This document shows positions 7,055-15,429 of a stretch of 50,679 nt of DNA, piece after piece. Numbering within the stretch: the first letter of the stretch is position 1; every line of letters starts with the position of its first letter. The notes under the pieces were generated by a model that saw only the letters and a list, made by a program, of their open reading frames with translations, was not told where the DNA came from and searched no databases. The stretch covers positions 1 to 50,679 of the forward strand of contig JAGWNK010000029.1 in the NCBI GenBank assembly GCA_028871345.1, in the 5' to 3' direction. Position numbers and translations under genes: made by a program. This DNA is from Alphaproteobacteria bacterium (GTDB lineage Bacteria > Pseudomonadota > Alphaproteobacteria > Micropepsales > Micropepsaceae).

Positions 7055-9400
7055 TTACGCCCCGTATGGGATCCAGATGTTCTTGACCTGCGTGGCGTGG
7101 CGCAAGAATTCACGGCCTTCGCCGTTTGCCAACCAGTCGCGCGGGCCTTGGGTCCACACCTGCTTGATGTCCTCGGCGGAAGCCTCGTCGATCGCCTTCG
7201 ACAGCCCGCCGAAATACCAGATCGCATCCACCGCGTGGTGCTTGGCTAGCTCCAGCGCCAGCGCATCGCGCGCGCCGGTGACGATATTCACGACACCGCC
7301 CGGCATGTCGGAGGTTTCCAGCACCTGATAGAAATCGGTCGCGGCCAGCGGGTGCTTCTCGCTCGGCACCACTACCACGCGGTTGCCCATCGCCACCGCG
7401 GGCGCCCAAAGCGACGTGAAGGCCAGCAGCGGCGCCTCGTCCGGGCAGGCGATCGCGATCACGCCCACCGGCTCGTTCATGGCGAGCGTCACGCCGCGGA
7501 GCGGCGGGTTGTGCACGGCGCCATCGTACTTGTCGGCCCAGGCGGCATAGGTGAAGAGACGTTTTACCGAGGCTTCGACTTCCTTCGCCCCAGCCGGCTT
7601 GCCGACGCCGGTCATGGCGCGGATGCGTGCCGCGAATTCAGCGGAGCGCTGCACCAGATTCTCCGCAACATAATAAAGGATCTGCGCGCGGGTGTGGCCG
7701 GTGGTCGCGCTCCAGCTTTCCGCCTTCTGCGCGGCTTCCACCGCGTTGCGGATGTCCTTGCGATTGCCCTCGCCGACATGGCCGATCAGGATACCGGACG
7801 GCGATTTGATGGCGCGACTGTAGCCACCGTCGGGGCGCGCCTGTCTGCCGCCGTAATAGAACTTCGCGGTGCGGTCGATTTCGTCGGCGCTGATTTCGGG
7901 TGCGGAGTTCGCTGCAGGCACGGTCGGAACCGGTTTTGACTTCGGCTTCAGATAATCCAGCATGCCCTCGCGGCCCCCCTCACGCCCGTAGCCGCTTTCG
8001 CGATAGCCGCCGAAACCCACAGCCGCATCGAACTGGTTGGTGCAGTTCACCCACACCACGCCGCATTTGATCTTCGGCGCCAGATCGAGGGCGACATTGA
8101 TGTCCTCGCTCCACACCGATGCCGCCAGGCCGTAGCGCGTGTTGTTGGAGAGCTGTACCGCTTCGGCCGGCGTGCGAAAGCTCATCGCCACCAGCACCGG
8201 CCCGAAGATCTCCTCCTGCGCCACGGTGGAAGCCGGCTCGACATTGGTCAGCAGCGTCGGGCGATAGAAACAGCCGTCCGGGCAGCCCGCCTTGGGCTGG
8301 AAAAGTACGGCGCCTTCCGCCACGCCCTTCTTCACCAAGCGATCGATAGTGTCGCGCTGGCTCATCGACACGATGGCGCCGATGTCGGTCGCCTTGTCCA
8401 GCGGATCGCCGACCCGCAGGGTTTCCATGCGCGCCTTCAGCTTGGCGATGAAGCGATCAGCGACGCTCTCCTGCACCAGGAGCCGCGAGCCGGCGCAGCA
8501 GACCTGGCCCTGGTTGAACCAGATGGCATCGACGGCGCCCTCCACGGCGGCATCGAGATCGGCATCCTCGAACACCACGAAGGGCGATTTGCCGCCGAGT
8601 TCCATCGTCAGCTTCTTGCCGGTGCCCGCCGCCGCCTTGATGATGCCGCGGCCGACTTCCGTGGAGCCGGTGAATGCGACCTTGTTCACATCGGGATGGC
8701 GGACGATGACGTCGCCGACCGCGCCCGGTCCCGTGACGATGTTCACCACACCAGGCGGAATCTTCGCTTCCTCGCAAGTGCGCGCGAACAGCAGCGTAGA
8801 CAGGCTGGTTTCCTTGGAGGGCTTGAGCACGATGGTGTTGCCGGCCGCCAGTGCGGGGGCGACCTTCCAGCTCATGATCAGGAACGGGAAATTCCACGGC
8901 ACGATCTGGCCGATGACGCCGACCGGCTCGTAGTCCGGGAACTCGCTGTCGAGGAGCTGCGCCCAGCCGGCATGGTGATAGAAGTGGCGCGCGGCCAGCG
9001 GCACGTCGATATCGCGCGTCTCGCGGATCGGCTTGCCGTTGTCCATCGTTTCGAGCACGGCAAACAAGCGCGAATGCTTCTGGATCAGGCGCGCCAGCGC
9101 GTAGAGACAACGCGCCCTGCCCGTTCCGCCCAACTTGGCCCAGCCCGGCTGCGCAGCACGTGCGCCTTTCACCGCCGCATCGACGTCTTCGGGCGCGGCG
9201 TGCGCGATGGCGGCCAGCTTCTTGTTCGTCGCCGGATTGATGCTGTCGATGCGTTTGCCACCGGTGGGCGGCACCCACGCGCCGTTGATGTAAAGATCGA
9301 AGCTGCGGTTGTGCAGATCGAGCCAGGCGTCCACCGGCGCAGTGCTCTCCGGCGCCGGGCCGTATTCCATCGTCTCGAGGATTTCTGCGACGCTCGTCAT
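7055..9400 (-). CDS. ALDH16-type aldehyde dehydrogenase with a second, non-catalytic ALDH domain
   Basis: A 781-aa protein starting at MTSVAEILETMEYG; the longer in-frame form would run into deoC. Residues about 30-480 are a full NAD(P)-dependent aldehyde dehydrogenase: PWNFP (Asn170), the general base in MELGGKSP (Glu267) and the nucleophile in FNQGQVC (Cys301). Residues about 520-781 form a second ALDH-like domain (NEPVGVIAIACPDEAPLLAFTS, GGVVNIVTG). It has no cysteine or glutamate at the catalytic positions, and its corresponding segment reads AIWYFGGLSKA. This duplicated arrangement defines ALDH family 16, whose bacterial members keep the catalytic Cys. The stop of deoC lies 2 bp upstream. 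Since DeoC releases acetaldehyde, oxidation of acetaldehyde is the natural inferred job. Confidence 0.88.
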   Translation of the reverse strand: MTSVAEILETMEYGPAPESTAPVDAWLDLHNRSFDLYINGAWVPPTGGKRIDSINPATNKKLAAIAHAAPEDVDAAVKGARAAQPGWAKLGGTGRARCLYALARLIQKHSRLFAVLETMDNGKPIRETRDIDVPLAARHFYHHAGWAQLLDSEFPDYEPVGVIGQIVPWNFPFLIMSWKVAPALAAGNTIVLKPSKETSLSTLLFARTCEEAKIPPGVVNIVTGPGAVGDVIVRHPDVNKVAFTGSTEVGRGIIKAAAGTGKKLTMELGGKSPFVVFEDADLDAAVEGAVDAIWFNQGQVCCAGSRLLVQESVADRFIAKLKARMETLRVGDPLDKATDIGAIVSMSQRDTIDRLVKKGVAEGAVLFQPKAGCPDGCFYRPTLLTNVEPASTVAQEEIFGPVLVAMSFRTPAEAVQLSNNTRYGLAASVWSEDINVALDLAPKIKCGVVWVNCTNQFDAAVGFGGYRESGYGREGGREGMLDYLKPKSKPVPTVPAANSAPEISADEIDRTAKFYYGGRQARPDGGYSRAIKSPSGILIGHVGEGNRKDIRNAVEAAQKAESWSATTGHTRAQILYYVAENLVQRSAEFAARIRAMTGVGKPAGAKEVEASVKRLFTYAAWADKYDGAVHNPPLRGVTLAMNEPVGVIAIACPDEAPLLAFTSLWAPAVAMGNRVVVVPSEKHPLAATDFYQVLETSDMPGGVVNIVTGARDALALELAKHHAVDAIWYFGGLSKAIDEASAEDIKQVWTQGPRDWLANGEGREFLRHATQVKNIWIPYGA

Positions 9401-9402
9401 GG

Positions 9403-10395
9403 TCAGCCCATGGGATGGCGGTGCACACTGGAATAGCGCCCGCTCGCGAAGTGATCCAGTTGCCGCTCGATGTCTGTGAGCAGGCTGGAAGCGCCGATGC
9501 GGAACAGGTTCGGCTGCAACCAGTCGACGCCGAGTTCTTCCTTCATCAAGAACTGGTAGGCCATGACATCCTTGGCCGTGGAGATGCCGCCCGCAGGCTT
9601 GAAACCGACCTTGTGGCCGGTCAATTCGTGCCACCAGCGGACCATGCGCACCATGACGAGCGCGAAAGGCAGCGTGGCGTTGACCGCTTCCTTGCCGGTG
9701 GAGGTCTTGATGAAGTCGGCTCCGGCCATCATGCACGCCAACGAGGCCTTGCCGACGTTGATCAGGGTGCCGAGATCGCCGGCGCCGATGATGGTCTTGA
9801 GGTGGGCCGGGCCGCAGGCCTCCCGGAACGCCTTCACCTCGTCATAGACGGTGCGATAGTTACCGGTCAGCACGTGCGAACGGTTGAGAACGATGTCGAT
9901 CTCGCGCGCCCCGGCGGCGACCGAAGCTTCCACCTCCTTGATGCGCAGAGGCAGTGGCGACAGTCCGGCGGGAAAGCCGGCCGAAACCGCAGCGACCGGG
10001 ATCGAGGTGCCCTTCAGGGCTTCTAAAGCCGGCGCAATCATCTCGTGATAGACGCAGACGGCGCCGGTGGTGATGGCGAGATCGCCGATGCCCATCGCCT
10101 CCAGCAGATCCCGGCGCACCGGTTGGCGGGCCTTGGCGCAGAGCCGGTGCACGCGCCCCGGCGTGTCGTCACCGGCCAGCGTCGTCAGATCGATGCACTG
10201 CACGGCCTTCACCAGCCAGGCGGCCTGCCATTGTTTCTTGACCGTCCGCCGGCCGGGCAGCGTCGCCACGCGACGCTCGGCGGCGCTGCGGTTGACCAGG
10301 ACGGAGTCGATCAAGTCGTGGTCGAAGGCCGCGATCGGATTGCGCGTCGGCCGCGGCGCGTGGTCATTCGATGCAACGGGCCGAATCTCGAGCAT
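9403..10395 (-). CDS. deoC: Deoxyribose-phosphate aldolase
   Basis: A class I aldolase that cleaves 2-deoxyribose-5-phosphate to glyceraldehyde-3-phosphate and acetaldehyde. The start at 10395 (MLEIRPVASN) has GGAAG about 8 nt upstream and gives 330 aa, which is in the range of the longer eukaryote-like DeoC branch. The Schiff-base lysine is Lys230 in DFIKTSTGK; EIDIVLNR and the C-terminal VGFKPAGGIS lysine segment are present. It is the first gene of the minus-strand nucleoside operon, divergent from amt. The intervening DNA contains a perfect dyad that may be the operator. Confidence 0.94.
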   Translation of the reverse strand: MLEIRPVASNDHAPRPTRNPIAAFDHDLIDSVLVNRSAAERRVATLPGRRTVKKQWQAAWLVKAVQCIDLTTLAGDDTPGRVHRLCAKARQPVRRDLLEAMGIGDLAITTGAVCVYHEMIAPALEALKGTSIPVAAVSAGFPAGLSPLPLRIKEVEASVAAGAREIDIVLNRSHVLTGNYRTVYDEVKAFREACGPAHLKTIIGAGDLGTLINVGKASLACMMAGADFIKTSTGKEAVNATLPFALVMVRMVRWWHELTGHKVGFKPAGGISTAKDVMAYQFLMKEELGVDWLQPNLFRIGASSLLTDIERQLDHFASGRYSSVHRHPMG

Positions 10396-10476
10396 TTTTC
10401 GACGCTTCCACGGCGAATCTGACGAGTCAAGAAAGCGCCCCATCGTGCAGGACCTCGTGTGCAAGTCATAGCCACA

Positions 10477-10496
10477 CCGTTTGCCGCAGCAAACGG
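10477..10496. promoter_or_regulatory. Perfect dyad between deoC and amt, candidate operator
   Basis: CCGTTTGC-CGCA-GCAAACGG is an exact 8-bp inverted repeat with a 4-bp spacer. It lies 82 bp upstream of the deoC start and about 107 bp upstream of the amt start. A position in a divergent promoter region and a dyad of this size fit a repressor operator, most simply for the nucleoside operon. No regulator gene adjoins it, so the protein that binds is unknown. Confidence 0.5.
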
Positions 10497-10602
10497 CCGC
10501 AACATTCGTTCATTTATCCACATTCTTGAGCAATCTGTCGCGTTGCTAGGCGGCGCCTATTTCATCATCTTGCCCGCCGCACAAGCATGCACTGGGGGCA
10601 CG

Positions 10603-11817
10603 ATGATCGACGGCGCCGACACAGCGTGGCTGATGACGTCCAGCGTCCTGGTCCTGATGATGACGCTGCCGGCTCTCGGCTTCTTCTACGCCGGTCTCGT
10701 CCAGGCCAAGAACATCCTATCAGTGCTGTTCCAGTGTGCCGCCATCGCGGCCCTGGTGTCGCTCCTCTGGTTCGCGTTCGTTTACAGCGAGGCCTTTTCC
10801 GGCTCGGCGGGTCTCATCGGCAACCTCGACGCCGCCTTCCTGCTCAACATGGCACGCGACTCCGTCCATCCCGGCGCCCGCATCCCCGAAAGCGTCTTCG
10901 TGATGTTCCAGATGACCTTCGCGATCATCACGCCCGGGCTGATCATCGGCGCCTATGTTGAACGCATCAAATTCGGGGCCGTGCTGCTGTTCTCGGCGAT
11001 GTGGCTGGTCGTCGTATACGCCCCTGTCGCCCATTGGGTGTGGGGCGGCGGGTTCCTGGCCACGCGCGGCGTCATGGATTTCGCGGGGGGCATCGTGGTG
11101 CACCTCACCGCCGGCGTTTCCGCGCTGATGATCGCCTGGATGCTGGGGCCACGCCTCGGCTTCCCCCGCTCCATCGTGCCGCCGCACGCGCCCTGGATGG
11201 TGATGGTCGGTGCTTCGCTCCTGTGGGTCGGTTGGTTCGGATTCAACGCCGGCAGTGCGCTGAAAGCGGGCGCCGACGCCGGCATGACCATGCTGTCCAC
11301 CCATCTGGCGGCCGCCACGGCGACATTGGTCTGGGTCGCGATCGAGTGGATCAAGTACGGCAAGCCAAGTCTTGTCGGCTCGGTGACCGGCACCGTCGCC
11401 GGGCTGGCCACGATCACGCCGGCTTCCGGCTTCGTGGGGCCGACGGGCGCGGTGGTGCTCGGACTGGCCGGCGGGCTGGTGTGCTATGGCGCGGTGCTAG
11501 TTGTGAAGCGCGGCTTCAAGGTCGACGATGCCCTCGACGTTCTGGGCGTACACGGCGTGGGTGGAGCTTTGGGCAGCCTCCTCGTTCCCTTCGCGGCATT
11601 GATCGGCGTCGGCGGCACGGCCTTGGCGCGCTCCGTTCTCGACCAGTTCGCCGTACAGGCGGAATCCGTTATCATCGTCGGCCTGTGGTCGGCGGTGGCA
11701 ACCTTCCTCATCGGCAAGGTTGTCAGCAGTGTGACGGGCTTACGCATTGACCGGGACTGCGAAGTGCAAGGCCTCGATTTCTCTAGCCACGGCGAAACGG
11801 GCTATCATAGCGCTTGA
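10603..11817 (+). CDS. amt: Ammonium transporter
   Basis: An 11-helix Amt/Rh channel of 404 aa. I chose the ATG at 10603 because GGGGG lies 6 nt upstream; a longer in-frame reading begins at 10459 without one. N-terminal helix LVLMMTLPALGFFYAGLV is followed by conserved Asp159 and the first pore histidine His167 (GGIVVHLTAG). The second pore histidine lies in GVHGVGGALGSL. The C-terminal cytoplasmic tail, about 35 residues, contains the DRDCEVQGLDFSSHGE segment. glnK begins 17 bp downstream, the classic amt-glnK pair in which uridylylation-controlled GlnK plugs the channel. Expression is probably NtrC-dependent, though I could not identify a sigma-54 promoter. Confidence 0.93.
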   Translation: MIDGADTAWLMTSSVLVLMMTLPALGFFYAGLVQAKNILSVLFQCAAIAALVSLLWFAFVYSEAFSGSAGLIGNLDAAFLLNMARDSVHPGARIPESVFVMFQMTFAIITPGLIIGAYVERIKFGAVLLFSAMWLVVVYAPVAHWVWGGGFLATRGVMDFAGGIVVHLTAGVSALMIAWMLGPRLGFPRSIVPPHAPWMVMVGASLLWVGWFGFNAGSALKAGADAGMTMLSTHLAAATATLVWVAIEWIKYGKPSLVGSVTGTVAGLATITPASGFVGPTGAVVLGLAGGLVCYGAVLVVKRGFKVDDALDVLGVHGVGGALGSLLVPFAALIGVGGTALARSVLDQFAVQAESVIIVGLWSAVATFLIGKVVSSVTGLRIDRDCEVQGLDFSSHGETGYHSA

Positions 11818-11834
11818 GCACACAGGAGTACGTC

Positions 11835-12173
11835 GTGAAACTCGTCATCGCGGTCATTCAACCGCACAAACTGGACTCCGTGCGCGCAGCGCTTGTCGCC
11901 ATCGGCATCGAAGGCATGACGGTCACCGAGGTGCGCGGCTATGGCCGCCAGAAAGGCCACAAGGAAGTGTACCGCGGCGCCGAATACGCCATCGCCTTCG
12001 TGCCCAAGCTCCGGCTGGAGGTTGCCGTCCCTGACGACCGTGCCGAAACCGCGGTATCGACGATCCGGCAGGCGGCGCTGACAGGAAAGATCGGCGACGG
12101 AAAGATCTTCGTGGTCGACCTCGCCTCCGCCGTGCGCGTGCGCACAGGTGAGCGCGACGCGGACGCGCTATAG
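11835..12173 (+). CDS. glnK: PII nitrogen regulatory protein
   Basis: A trimeric 2-oxoglutarate/ATP sensor. Starting at the GTG at 11835, with AGGAG 6 nt upstream, gives the canonical N-terminus MKLVIAVIQPHKLDSV and exactly 112 aa. The T-loop has GYGRQKGHKEVYRGAEY with the uridylylation site at Tyr51, and the C-terminus carries GDGKIFVVDLASAVRVRTGE. An upstream TTG overlapping the amt stop is possible but would add seven unusual residues. It sits directly behind amt, which favours the GlnK assignment over GlnB. Confidence 0.94.
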   Translation: MKLVIAVIQPHKLDSVRAALVAIGIEGMTVTEVRGYGRQKGHKEVYRGAEYAIAFVPKLRLEVAVPDDRAETAVSTIRQAALTGKIGDGKIFVVDLASAVRVRTGERDADAL

Positions 12174-12545
12174 ACCGCCTTGAGCCATCGATCGCGCCGG
12201 CACCATCAGTGCTTCGGCAGCGAGTCCAGCGCCGACCATCTAATCGCCCTCGTCCTAGCGACACGACCATTCGAACTTCCACCCCGCCGTGCGCGCGGCG
12301 GTCGAGGTACCGCCGCGGGAATTCTCGCGCCGGATTCAACTGGAGTGCCGTTCCATTTTGGGAAAGTGACGGGCGCGACAAGTCCCACCGTCCGGCGGCG
12401 CGCGTAGTCGCCGAGGGCAGCGCCAAATGAATAAAATCCCTCGTTCCTCAACAAAGGACTGGTAAGGGCCTACTGCGACACTGGCTCTCGCCGCCACGAG
12501 TCTGCGTTCGGACATCGTGCCGGGTCGATGGAATGGGGATTGCGG
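12174..12545. other. Intergenic region between glnK and the Tad-like genes
   Basis: No gene is recognised. A GC-rich hairpin (CCGCCG / CGGCGG with a 6-nt loop, 12284-12301) could end amt-glnK transcription, but no T-run follows it. The 3' part must hold the promoter of the downstream three-gene set; I see no convincing -35/-10 pair. Confidence 0.4.
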
Positions 12546-13859
12546 ATGTCGAATGGAGACCTTGACGCATCCCGCGACGAAAAGAGAGCCGGCTCGACCG
12601 GCCTCGCGCGGGTCCGCGCTCTCATCGGCAGGTTTGCCCGCGAAAAATCAGGCAGCTACGCCGCGGTGTTTGCGCTGTCGGCGCCTTTCCTGATCGGCGG
12701 AACGGGCCTTGCCACCGAAGGAGGCCTTTGGCTCTACGAGCGGCATGTCGTGCAAAACGCGGCCGACACGGCGGCCCTCAGCGCCGCCACGGCCTACGGC
12801 ACCAACAAGATGACCGATCTCACAACCCAGGCGGAGGCCGTTGTCAGCGGTTATCCGTTCATGACGAGCGCCAACGGGGCCAGCGTCTCCGTCAACAACC
12901 CGCCGACACAAGGCAGCTACGCCGGAAACAAGAACGCGGTCGAGGTCATCGTTTCGATGCAGCAGCAGCGGCTGCTGACGGCGCTCTTCTCGACCTCCCC
13001 GCTGACCATCACGGGGCGCGCCGTCGCCAAGTTCGGCAACAGCGGCAACGGCTGCGTGCTCGCACTCAACAGGATCGCCAGCGCGGCCGTCGGAGCCCAG
13101 GGCTCGACCAACGTGGCGCTGAACAACTGCGGAATCTATGACAACTCGGACAGTTCCAGCGGTCTTTCGGCGGGCGGATCGGCCGTAATCACCGCCCTTT
13201 CGGCCAGTGTGGTCGGCGGCGTGTCCGGCGCATCGAACTTCAGCACGACGCAAGGCATTTCCACCGGCGTCATGCCCACCACCGATCCCTACGCCAGTGT
13301 TTCCATGCCGTCCTTTTCCGGCTGCAACCACAATAACCTGAACGAGAAGAACACCGTGACGCTCAGTCCCGGGGTCTACTGTGGCGGCCTGCAGCTCAAC
13401 GCCGGCGCCGATGTCACGCTGCAGCCGGGCACCTACTTCATGGACAGGGGTAGCCTGCAAGTGGCTGGCGGCGCCACGCTGACCGGCAATGGCGTCACTA
13501 TCATCTTCACCTCCAGCACGGGATCGAATTACGCGAGCGCGACGATCAACGGCGGTGCATCCATCAACCTGACGGCGCCCACGACGGGTCCGCTGGCCGG
13601 CCTGGTGTTCTTTGGCGACCGCAACATGCCGACCAGCACGACGTTCAAGTTCAACGGCGGTTCCGGACAGGTCGTCAACGGCGCGGTCTACCTGCCCGAC
13701 GGCACGGTCGATTACGCCGGTGGCGCCTCCGCCACGGCCCAGTGCACGCAGTTGATCGGCGACACCGTCACCTTCGTCGGCAGTTCCGCCCTGGCCATCA
13801 ATTGCGCGTCCTACGGCACCAGCGCCATCGGGTCCGCTGTTGCGAGTTTGGTCGAATGA
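12546..13859 (+). CDS. TadG-like pilus-associated protein with beta-helix-like C-terminal region
   Basis: A 437-aa protein. The N-terminus has the Tad/Flp type pseudopilin-like segment: a basic stretch, then EKSGSYAAVFALSAPFLIGGTGLATEGGLWLYERHVVQNAADTAALSAA (about 40-90). This matches the TadE/TadG hydrophobic helix with a following Ala-rich helix. From about residue 160 the protein is Gly/Ser/Asn/Thr-rich with six or more cysteines. Repeated short strands (LSPGVYCGGLQLNAGADVTL, VAGGATLTGNGVTIIFT) suggest a right-handed beta-helix, as in large TadG proteins. An ATG at 12528 is an alternative start. The next gene overlaps by 4 bp. Minor pilus or surface assembly is inferred from family only. 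Confidence 0.75.
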   Translation: MSNGDLDASRDEKRAGSTGLARVRALIGRFAREKSGSYAAVFALSAPFLIGGTGLATEGGLWLYERHVVQNAADTAALSAATAYGTNKMTDLTTQAEAVVSGYPFMTSANGASVSVNNPPTQGSYAGNKNAVEVIVSMQQQRLLTALFSTSPLTITGRAVAKFGNSGNGCVLALNRIASAAVGAQGSTNVALNNCGIYDNSDSSSGLSAGGSAVITALSASVVGGVSGASNFSTTQGISTGVMPTTDPYASVSMPSFSGCNHNNLNEKNTVTLSPGVYCGGLQLNAGADVTLQPGTYFMDRGSLQVAGGATLTGNGVTIIFTSSTGSNYASATINGGASINLTAPTTGPLAGLVFFGDRNMPTSTTFKFNGGSGQVVNGAVYLPDGTVDYAGGASATAQCTQLIGDTVTFVGSSALAINCASYGTSAIGSAVASLVE

Positions 13860-14299
13860 GGTACATGCGGGCATTTGTCGTTTGCACGAGCGGAGCGGCC
13901 GCCATCGAATTTGCGATCATCGGCAGCGTGCTCGTGATGTTGCTGGTCTGCGGCGTCGATTTCGGCCTGGCCTTCTACAGCGACATGCAGGTGCAGGCGT
14001 CCGCCGAAGCCGGAGCCCAATACGCCGCCCTCCACGGCTACAATTCGTCCGCGGTCTCCACGGCCGCCGTCGACGCCACGCCGACCATGGGGATCAGTGC
14101 CACATCCAGCGAGTTCTGCGGCTGCGCCAGCGGCTCGGGCGTATCCAGCGCCATCTGCCAGACCACCTGCTCCGACGGCACCACGGCCGGGATCTATGTC
14201 AGCGTTACGGCTTCGCGCGCCTACTCGACGCTCTTGAGCTATCCGATGGTGCCTGCGTCGTATTCCCAGACTTCCACTTCGACGGTGCGAATCCAATGA
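13856..14299 (+). CDS. TadE-like protein
   Basis: A 147-aa protein whose ATG overlaps the stop of the TadG-like gene (ATGA). An ATG at 13865 is an alternative. The N-terminus shows the TadE signature: SGAAAIEFAIIGSVLVMLLVCGVDFG (about 12-38), with the Glu that follows the prepilin-like cleavage region. Next comes an amphipathic Ala-rich helix (VQASAEAGAQYAALHG). The C-terminal part is small, Ser/Thr-rich and carries four clustered cysteines (FCGCAS, CQTTC). It probably acts with its two neighbours as minor pseudopilins; no Tad secretion ATPase or platform genes are present here. Confidence 0.78.
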   Translation: MRYMRAFVVCTSGAAAIEFAIIGSVLVMLLVCGVDFGLAFYSDMQVQASAEAGAQYAALHGYNSSAVSTAAVDATPTMGISATSSEFCGCASGSGVSSAICQTTCSDGTTAGIYVSVTASRAYSTLLSYPMVPASYSQTSTSTVRIQ

Positions 14300-14670
14300 A
14301 ATCCTTCGGGCGCGATGTCGGCGGTGCAGCGGCGCTGGAATTCGCCCTGACGGCGCCTGCATTCTTCGCGTTCATCATCGGCATCATCACGACGGGACTC
14401 GCGATCTACGCGCAGCTGGCCCTGCAACACAGCGTCGAGATGGCCGCTCGCTGCGCCAGCGTGAACACGACGACATGCTCCACAACCTCGGAAATCCAGC
14501 AATACGCCGTCGGGCAGAGCTACGGCCTCACGACCAACACCTCGACTTTTAGTGTCACGACGCCCGCCTGCGGCAACCAAGTCCAGGCGAACTACGTGGT
14601 GAGCATGAACTTCGGGCCAATCGGTACCAAGAGCGTCACGCTGACCGCCTCCTCCTGTTTCCCGAAGTAG
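14296..14670 (+). CDS. TadE-like protein
   Basis: A 124-aa protein starting with ATGA overlap on the previous gene. GGAAALEFALTAPAFFAFIIGIITTGLAIYAQLALQ (about 9-44) is the TadE-type helix with the invariant Glu. It is followed by HSVEMAARCASVNTTTC and a short Cys-containing beta-rich tail ending in SSCFPK. Three genes linked by 4-bp overlaps imply one transcript and one assembly. The gene converges on upp with only 10 bp between stop codons, so there is no room for a separate terminator for either unit. Confidence 0.78.
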   Translation: MKSFGRDVGGAAALEFALTAPAFFAFIIGIITTGLAIYAQLALQHSVEMAARCASVNTTTCSTTSEIQQYAVGQSYGLTTNTSTFSVTTPACGNQVQANYVVSMNFGPIGTKSVTLTASSCFPK

Positions 14671-14680
14671 AAACAACCGC

Positions 14681-15310
14681 CTACTTGGTGCCGAACATCC
14701 GGTCCCCGGCGTCGCCCAATCCCGGAACGATGTAACCGTGATCATTGAGATGACTGTCGATGGCAGCTGTCCAGACGTGCACGTCAGGATGATGGGCGCG
14801 GAAGCGCCTCAGCCCTTCGGGGGCCGCCAGCAGGCACATCAACCGGAGCTTGCTCACGCCGCGCTTTTTCAGACGCTCGACGGCGGCGATGGCGGAATTG
14901 CCCGTAGCCAACATCGGATCCATCACGATCACAAGGCGTTCCGCGATGTCCTCGGGGGCTTTGAAGTAATACTCGACGCTCTGCAACGTCCTCGGATCGC
15001 GGTATAGACCGATGAAAGCGACTCGAGCCGACGGCACCAGGTTCAGCATGCCGTCCAGAAAAGCGGTTCCCGCCCGCAGGATGGGAGCGAAAACAAGCTT
15101 CTTGCCTTCGAGCGACGGTGCCTTCATCGGGGCAAGCGGCGTTTCGATATCGACAATCTCGAGCGGCAGGTCGCGAGTAATCTCATAACAGATCAGCATG
15201 CCGATCTCGTTGAGCAGCTCGCGGAATTGCTTGGTGGATGTTCCCTTGTTCCGCATAAGCGTCAGCTTGTGCTGGATCAGCGGGTGGTCGACCAGCGTCA
15301 CGCCATCCAT
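14681..15310 (-). CDS. upp: Uracil phosphoribosyltransferase
   Basis: A 209-aa salvage enzyme making UMP from uracil and PRPP. It is the standard length of bacterial Upp. The PRPP-binding motif [12 protein letters not shown] (about 129-140) and the uracil-specific C-terminal [16 protein letters not shown] are intact, as is the N-terminal [12 protein letters not shown]. It stands alone on the minus strand, 4 kb from the nucleoside operon, whose cytidine deaminase and thymidine phosphorylase produce uracil for it. Confidence 0.96.
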   Translation of the reverse strand: MDGVTLVDHPLIQHKLTLMRNKGTSTKQFRELLNEIGMLICYEITRDLPLEIVDIETPLAPMKAPSLEGKKLVFAPILRAGTAFLDGMLNLVPSARVAFIGLYRDPRTLQSVEYYFKAPEDIAERLVIVMDPMLATGNSAIAAVERLKKRGVSKLRLMCLLAAPEGLRRFRAHHPDVHVWTAAIDSHLNDHGYIVPGLGDAGDRMFGTK

Positions 15311-15429
15311 GGGACTCTCCCTCGCGCCTGCGCGCCCACACTAGAACGTCGGACGCGCCGCGCAAGGCGGCGATCGACGCGGCTGTGGATATGCCGGGAC
15401 GATGTGCGGTGTTGCCGGCCCTGTGATTG

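Noticed and set aside
5498..7249. 583-codon open frame opposite nupC
   Set aside because: It reads as Asp/His/Gln/Arg-rich sequence, the mirror of a hydrophobic transporter, with no domain signature.
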